Shown one piece after another: positions 62,407 to 64,000 of a stretch of 64,000 bases of DNA. The notes under the pieces were generated by a model. That model searched no databases and had not been told where the DNA came from. It worked only from the letters and a program-made list of their open reading frames with translations. The stretch is from the NCBI GenBank assembly GCA_900539755.1, contig UQDC01000002.1:1-64000 (forward strand), written 5' to 3'. Position numbers and translations under genes: made by a program. How positions within the stretch are numbered: the stretch's first letter is position 1; each line of letters begins with the position of its first letter. The stretch comes from an uncultured Alistipes sp. Its GTDB lineage: Bacteria > Bacteroidota > Bacteroidia > Bacteroidales > Rikenellaceae.

Positions 62407-63879
62407 TTAATGTACCTCATCAAAAGGACGGATCAACGTATAGTATTTCGCCAGCAGGTGATCGGTCTCCCAGTAGGGGATGAATCCCTGAATCATGTAA
62501 TCGATGTACTGCAATGAACTTTGCGCTACACGTACAGGGAAGGTGATGCGGGCACTATCTGGTATCTCGATCCGGTAACCGTTGCCGATTGGTGTCAGTG
62601 TCACACCTTGGGCCAATTCTCCTAATTGTGTGAGCGCCGCCTGTAATGAGCGGTTGAATTGAGCAGAGTCAATACCCTGCGTCGGCTCTACATAGAGTTG
62701 GGGATAGTTGGTCGGCTCTTCAACCAGGGTTAAAATAGCCTTTTCTCCACGTAACGTGAGTTTGCGGTAGGGAAGGCTGACAGTAGTTGGAATGCCTGCC
62801 GATACCGTGGTGGGTGGCTCGATAGCGGAATTTGTTTTTGCTGATGCCAAAGCGTTTCCATTCGTTGCAGAAAGATAGTAACGAATGTTAAGAGCTGTGT
62901 GTACTCCATTGAGTATGTAGGTCAGCTGTCCATTCCCTGGTAACCGAAGGGTGTCTCCGGTTAATTGAGAAGTGAGTGCTGCTGGCAGTGTAGAAGAGGC
63001 GGTTGCTTTCAGATACTCCTGTTTGGAAATAGCAATAGGCGTACGTTGGGCCGAGATGAACCTGATCTGACGCTCATAATTGATCCGTTCTCGCCCCAAT
63101 AAAGCCAGTTGAATCAGATCGATTTGCGGGGCTGCCGCTAGTAAAAAGGCGTAACGCATACCTAAAGTATCGAACGGGTAACTCCACGAATCATAAGTAT
63201 CTGCAGGGAAAGAGTCAGAGGGTGCAGCATCGCTCGTGGGCTGGATTGGAAGAAGTGGCAATACGTTTTCCGAACGTACGGACGGTTCGTCGGCCGACCC
63301 ACAAAGCTGAATGCCGTAAAATTCCGGCGTACGTGCCAGTGCCCGTTGCAACATCGAAGCAATCTCGTATCGTTCGGGAGTTAACTCTCCGATCAGTGTC
63401 TCCTGCTTGTCTGCCAGTTCGGTGGCCTGTCTCAATTTGTTAAAGTCTGCTGTATTGGCCGCTAACGGCGCGCTTGTCAAAGTGTTGAGTCCAGCTTCTG
63501 TACATGGGAAAAGGTATTGCGCAGCGGTTGCAGTACGGCCCGACAGCAATACGATATTCCCCGGTTGTTTGGCCAGCAGCAGCTCGAGCGGGTTTCCCTC
63601 ACTTTCGACTACCTCATTCCAGCTGGTGGCAGAGTCGGGGCGAGTATTAAATCGTTCGATGGAAGCTAAGTAGCTGTCGAGATATGCCCCTTCTGAAGCG
63701 AATACATGAACCGTACGATCAAAGATCGAATCCATGTGGTACTGTACCAAAGCTATTTGGTCATCTGCCGGAGCCAAAGCGATCAATTTTGCTGCGCCTG
63801 GTGTATCGGTAAAAGTTCCTTCTTGAGACAGACAACTGCAGAACAGAGTTGCCAACAATAGGTATGGTAGTCTTTTCAT
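62407..63879 (-). CDS. Unrecognised lipoprotein
   Basis: A 490-residue protein with a lipoprotein signal (Cys16 in LFCSC) at the ATG at 63879; 7 codons further up are less likely. The mature part is a mix of helices and strands rich in Ala, Leu and Thr, with no motif I recognise. Segments that stand out are PGNIVLLSGRTATAAQYLF (about 114-132), FLLAAAPQIDLIQLALLGRERI, and a C-terminal beta-like part ending YWETDHLLAKYYTLIRPFDEVH. The gene starts 45 bases after the stop of the next minus-strand gene, suggesting an operon. Confidence 0.65.
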   Translation of the reverse strand: MKRLPYLLLATLFCSCLSQEGTFTDTPGAAKLIALAPADDQIALVQYHMDSIFDRTVHVFASEGAYLDSYLASIERFNTRPDSATSWNEVVESEGNPLELLLAKQPGNIVLLSGRTATAAQYLFPCTEAGLNTLTSAPLAANTADFNKLRQATELADKQETLIGELTPERYEIASMLQRALARTPEFYGIQLCGSADEPSVRSENVLPLLPIQPTSDAAPSDSFPADTYDSWSYPFDTLGMRYAFLLAAAPQIDLIQLALLGRERINYERQIRFISAQRTPIAISKQEYLKATASSTLPAALTSQLTGDTLRLPGNGQLTYILNGVHTALNIRYYLSATNGNALASAKTNSAIEPPTTVSAGIPTTVSLPYRKLTLRGEKAILTLVEEPTNYPQLYVEPTQGIDSAQFNRSLQAALTQLGELAQGVTLTPIGNGYRIEIPDSARITFPVRVAQSSLQYIDYMIQGFIPYWETDHLLAKYYTLIRPFDEVH

Positions 63880-63924
63880 ATCGGATACGATTTCGGACAA
63901 ATAACGAATAAAGGATTAGGCACT

Positions 63925-64000
63925 TTAACCTAACAGCTGCTCATCTGGCGCAAATTCGATGGGATCGAATGTGTTGCGGTCATCCAGACGGAAGCGCAAG
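63925..64000 (-). CDS. C-terminal end of an unidentified minus-strand gene
   Basis: The minus-strand frame entering at the right edge reads LRFRLDDRNTFDPIEFAPDE..LLG and stops at TAA (63927-63925). It ends 45 bases before the lipoprotein gene start, typical of an operon neighbour. Only 24 codons are visible, too few to name a family. Confidence 0.45.
   Translation of the reverse strand, partial: LRFRLDDRNTFDPIEFAPDEQLLG

Noticed and set aside
1..64000. tRNA, rRNA, CRISPR arrays and insertion sequences
   Set aside because: Intergenic regions were read for T-arm motifs, regularly spaced repeats and transposase fragments; none was convincing apart from the element end at the left edge.

Overview
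The window is a chromosomal segment of a member of the Bacteroidales (Bacteroidota). Several things point there: TAnnTTTG-type -7 promoter elements, the BatA/BatB/MoxR aerotolerance cluster, surface lipoproteins of the DUF4493, PCMD and fimbrillin-like types, a TPR-transmembrane-AraC regulator, a TrpB2-type synthase and a CTnDOT-style integrase start. Genus cannot be fixed from sequence alone. A chorismate dehydratase gene (mqnA) suggests the futalosine route to menaquinone. G-over-C excess on the + strand of intergenic DNA suggests that + is the leading strand.

Layout. 1-300: the end of an integrated mobile element, with the first 13 codons of an integrase on the minus strand and paired repeats. 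It abuts a host TPR/AraC regulator that has lost its 5' end and also carries a frameshift (284-1650). 1.9-13.3 kb is mostly housekeeping: DUF6427-like membrane protein, purD, metX, a GH2 protein that appears to lack its catalytic residues, cvpA, rsgA-trmH and nfeD. 14-27.6 kb: mqnA, corA, rpsO-pnp, a highly expressed OmpA/TPR lipoprotein, acnA, a PH-domain protein, nrnA and nth. 27.8-33.7 kb: a winged-helix regulator with its membrane partner, lrgAB and a PcrA/UvrD helicase. 34.4-41.5 kb: the MoxR/DUF58/Bat cluster.

The most unusual region is 42.1-52.8 kb. It is a tightly packed seven-gene minus-strand operon: a fimbrillin-like lipoprotein, two DUF4493 lipoproteins, a DUF4493+PCMD lipoprotein, two tandem paralogous outer-membrane beta-barrels and a PCMD lipoprotein. 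It looks like a self-contained cell-surface structure or adhesin system. To its right, behind trpB2, lies a periplasmic trio: a Tat-exported TIM-barrel protein, a Tat-exported Gfo/Idh/MocA oxidoreductase and a DUF1080 lipoprotein. This set fits oxidation-elimination-hydration cleavage of glycosides through 3-keto intermediates. Next comes a uronate-type set with a strong promoter: a Cys-rich cupin lipoprotein, an SDR dehydrogenase of the KduD/gluconate 5-dehydrogenase type and a DUF4861 lipoprotein. The window closes with an unrecognised lipoprotein and the tail of another minus-strand gene.

No rRNA, tRNA, CRISPR array or insertion sequence was found. Strong hairpin terminators separate most of the convergent or tandem units.
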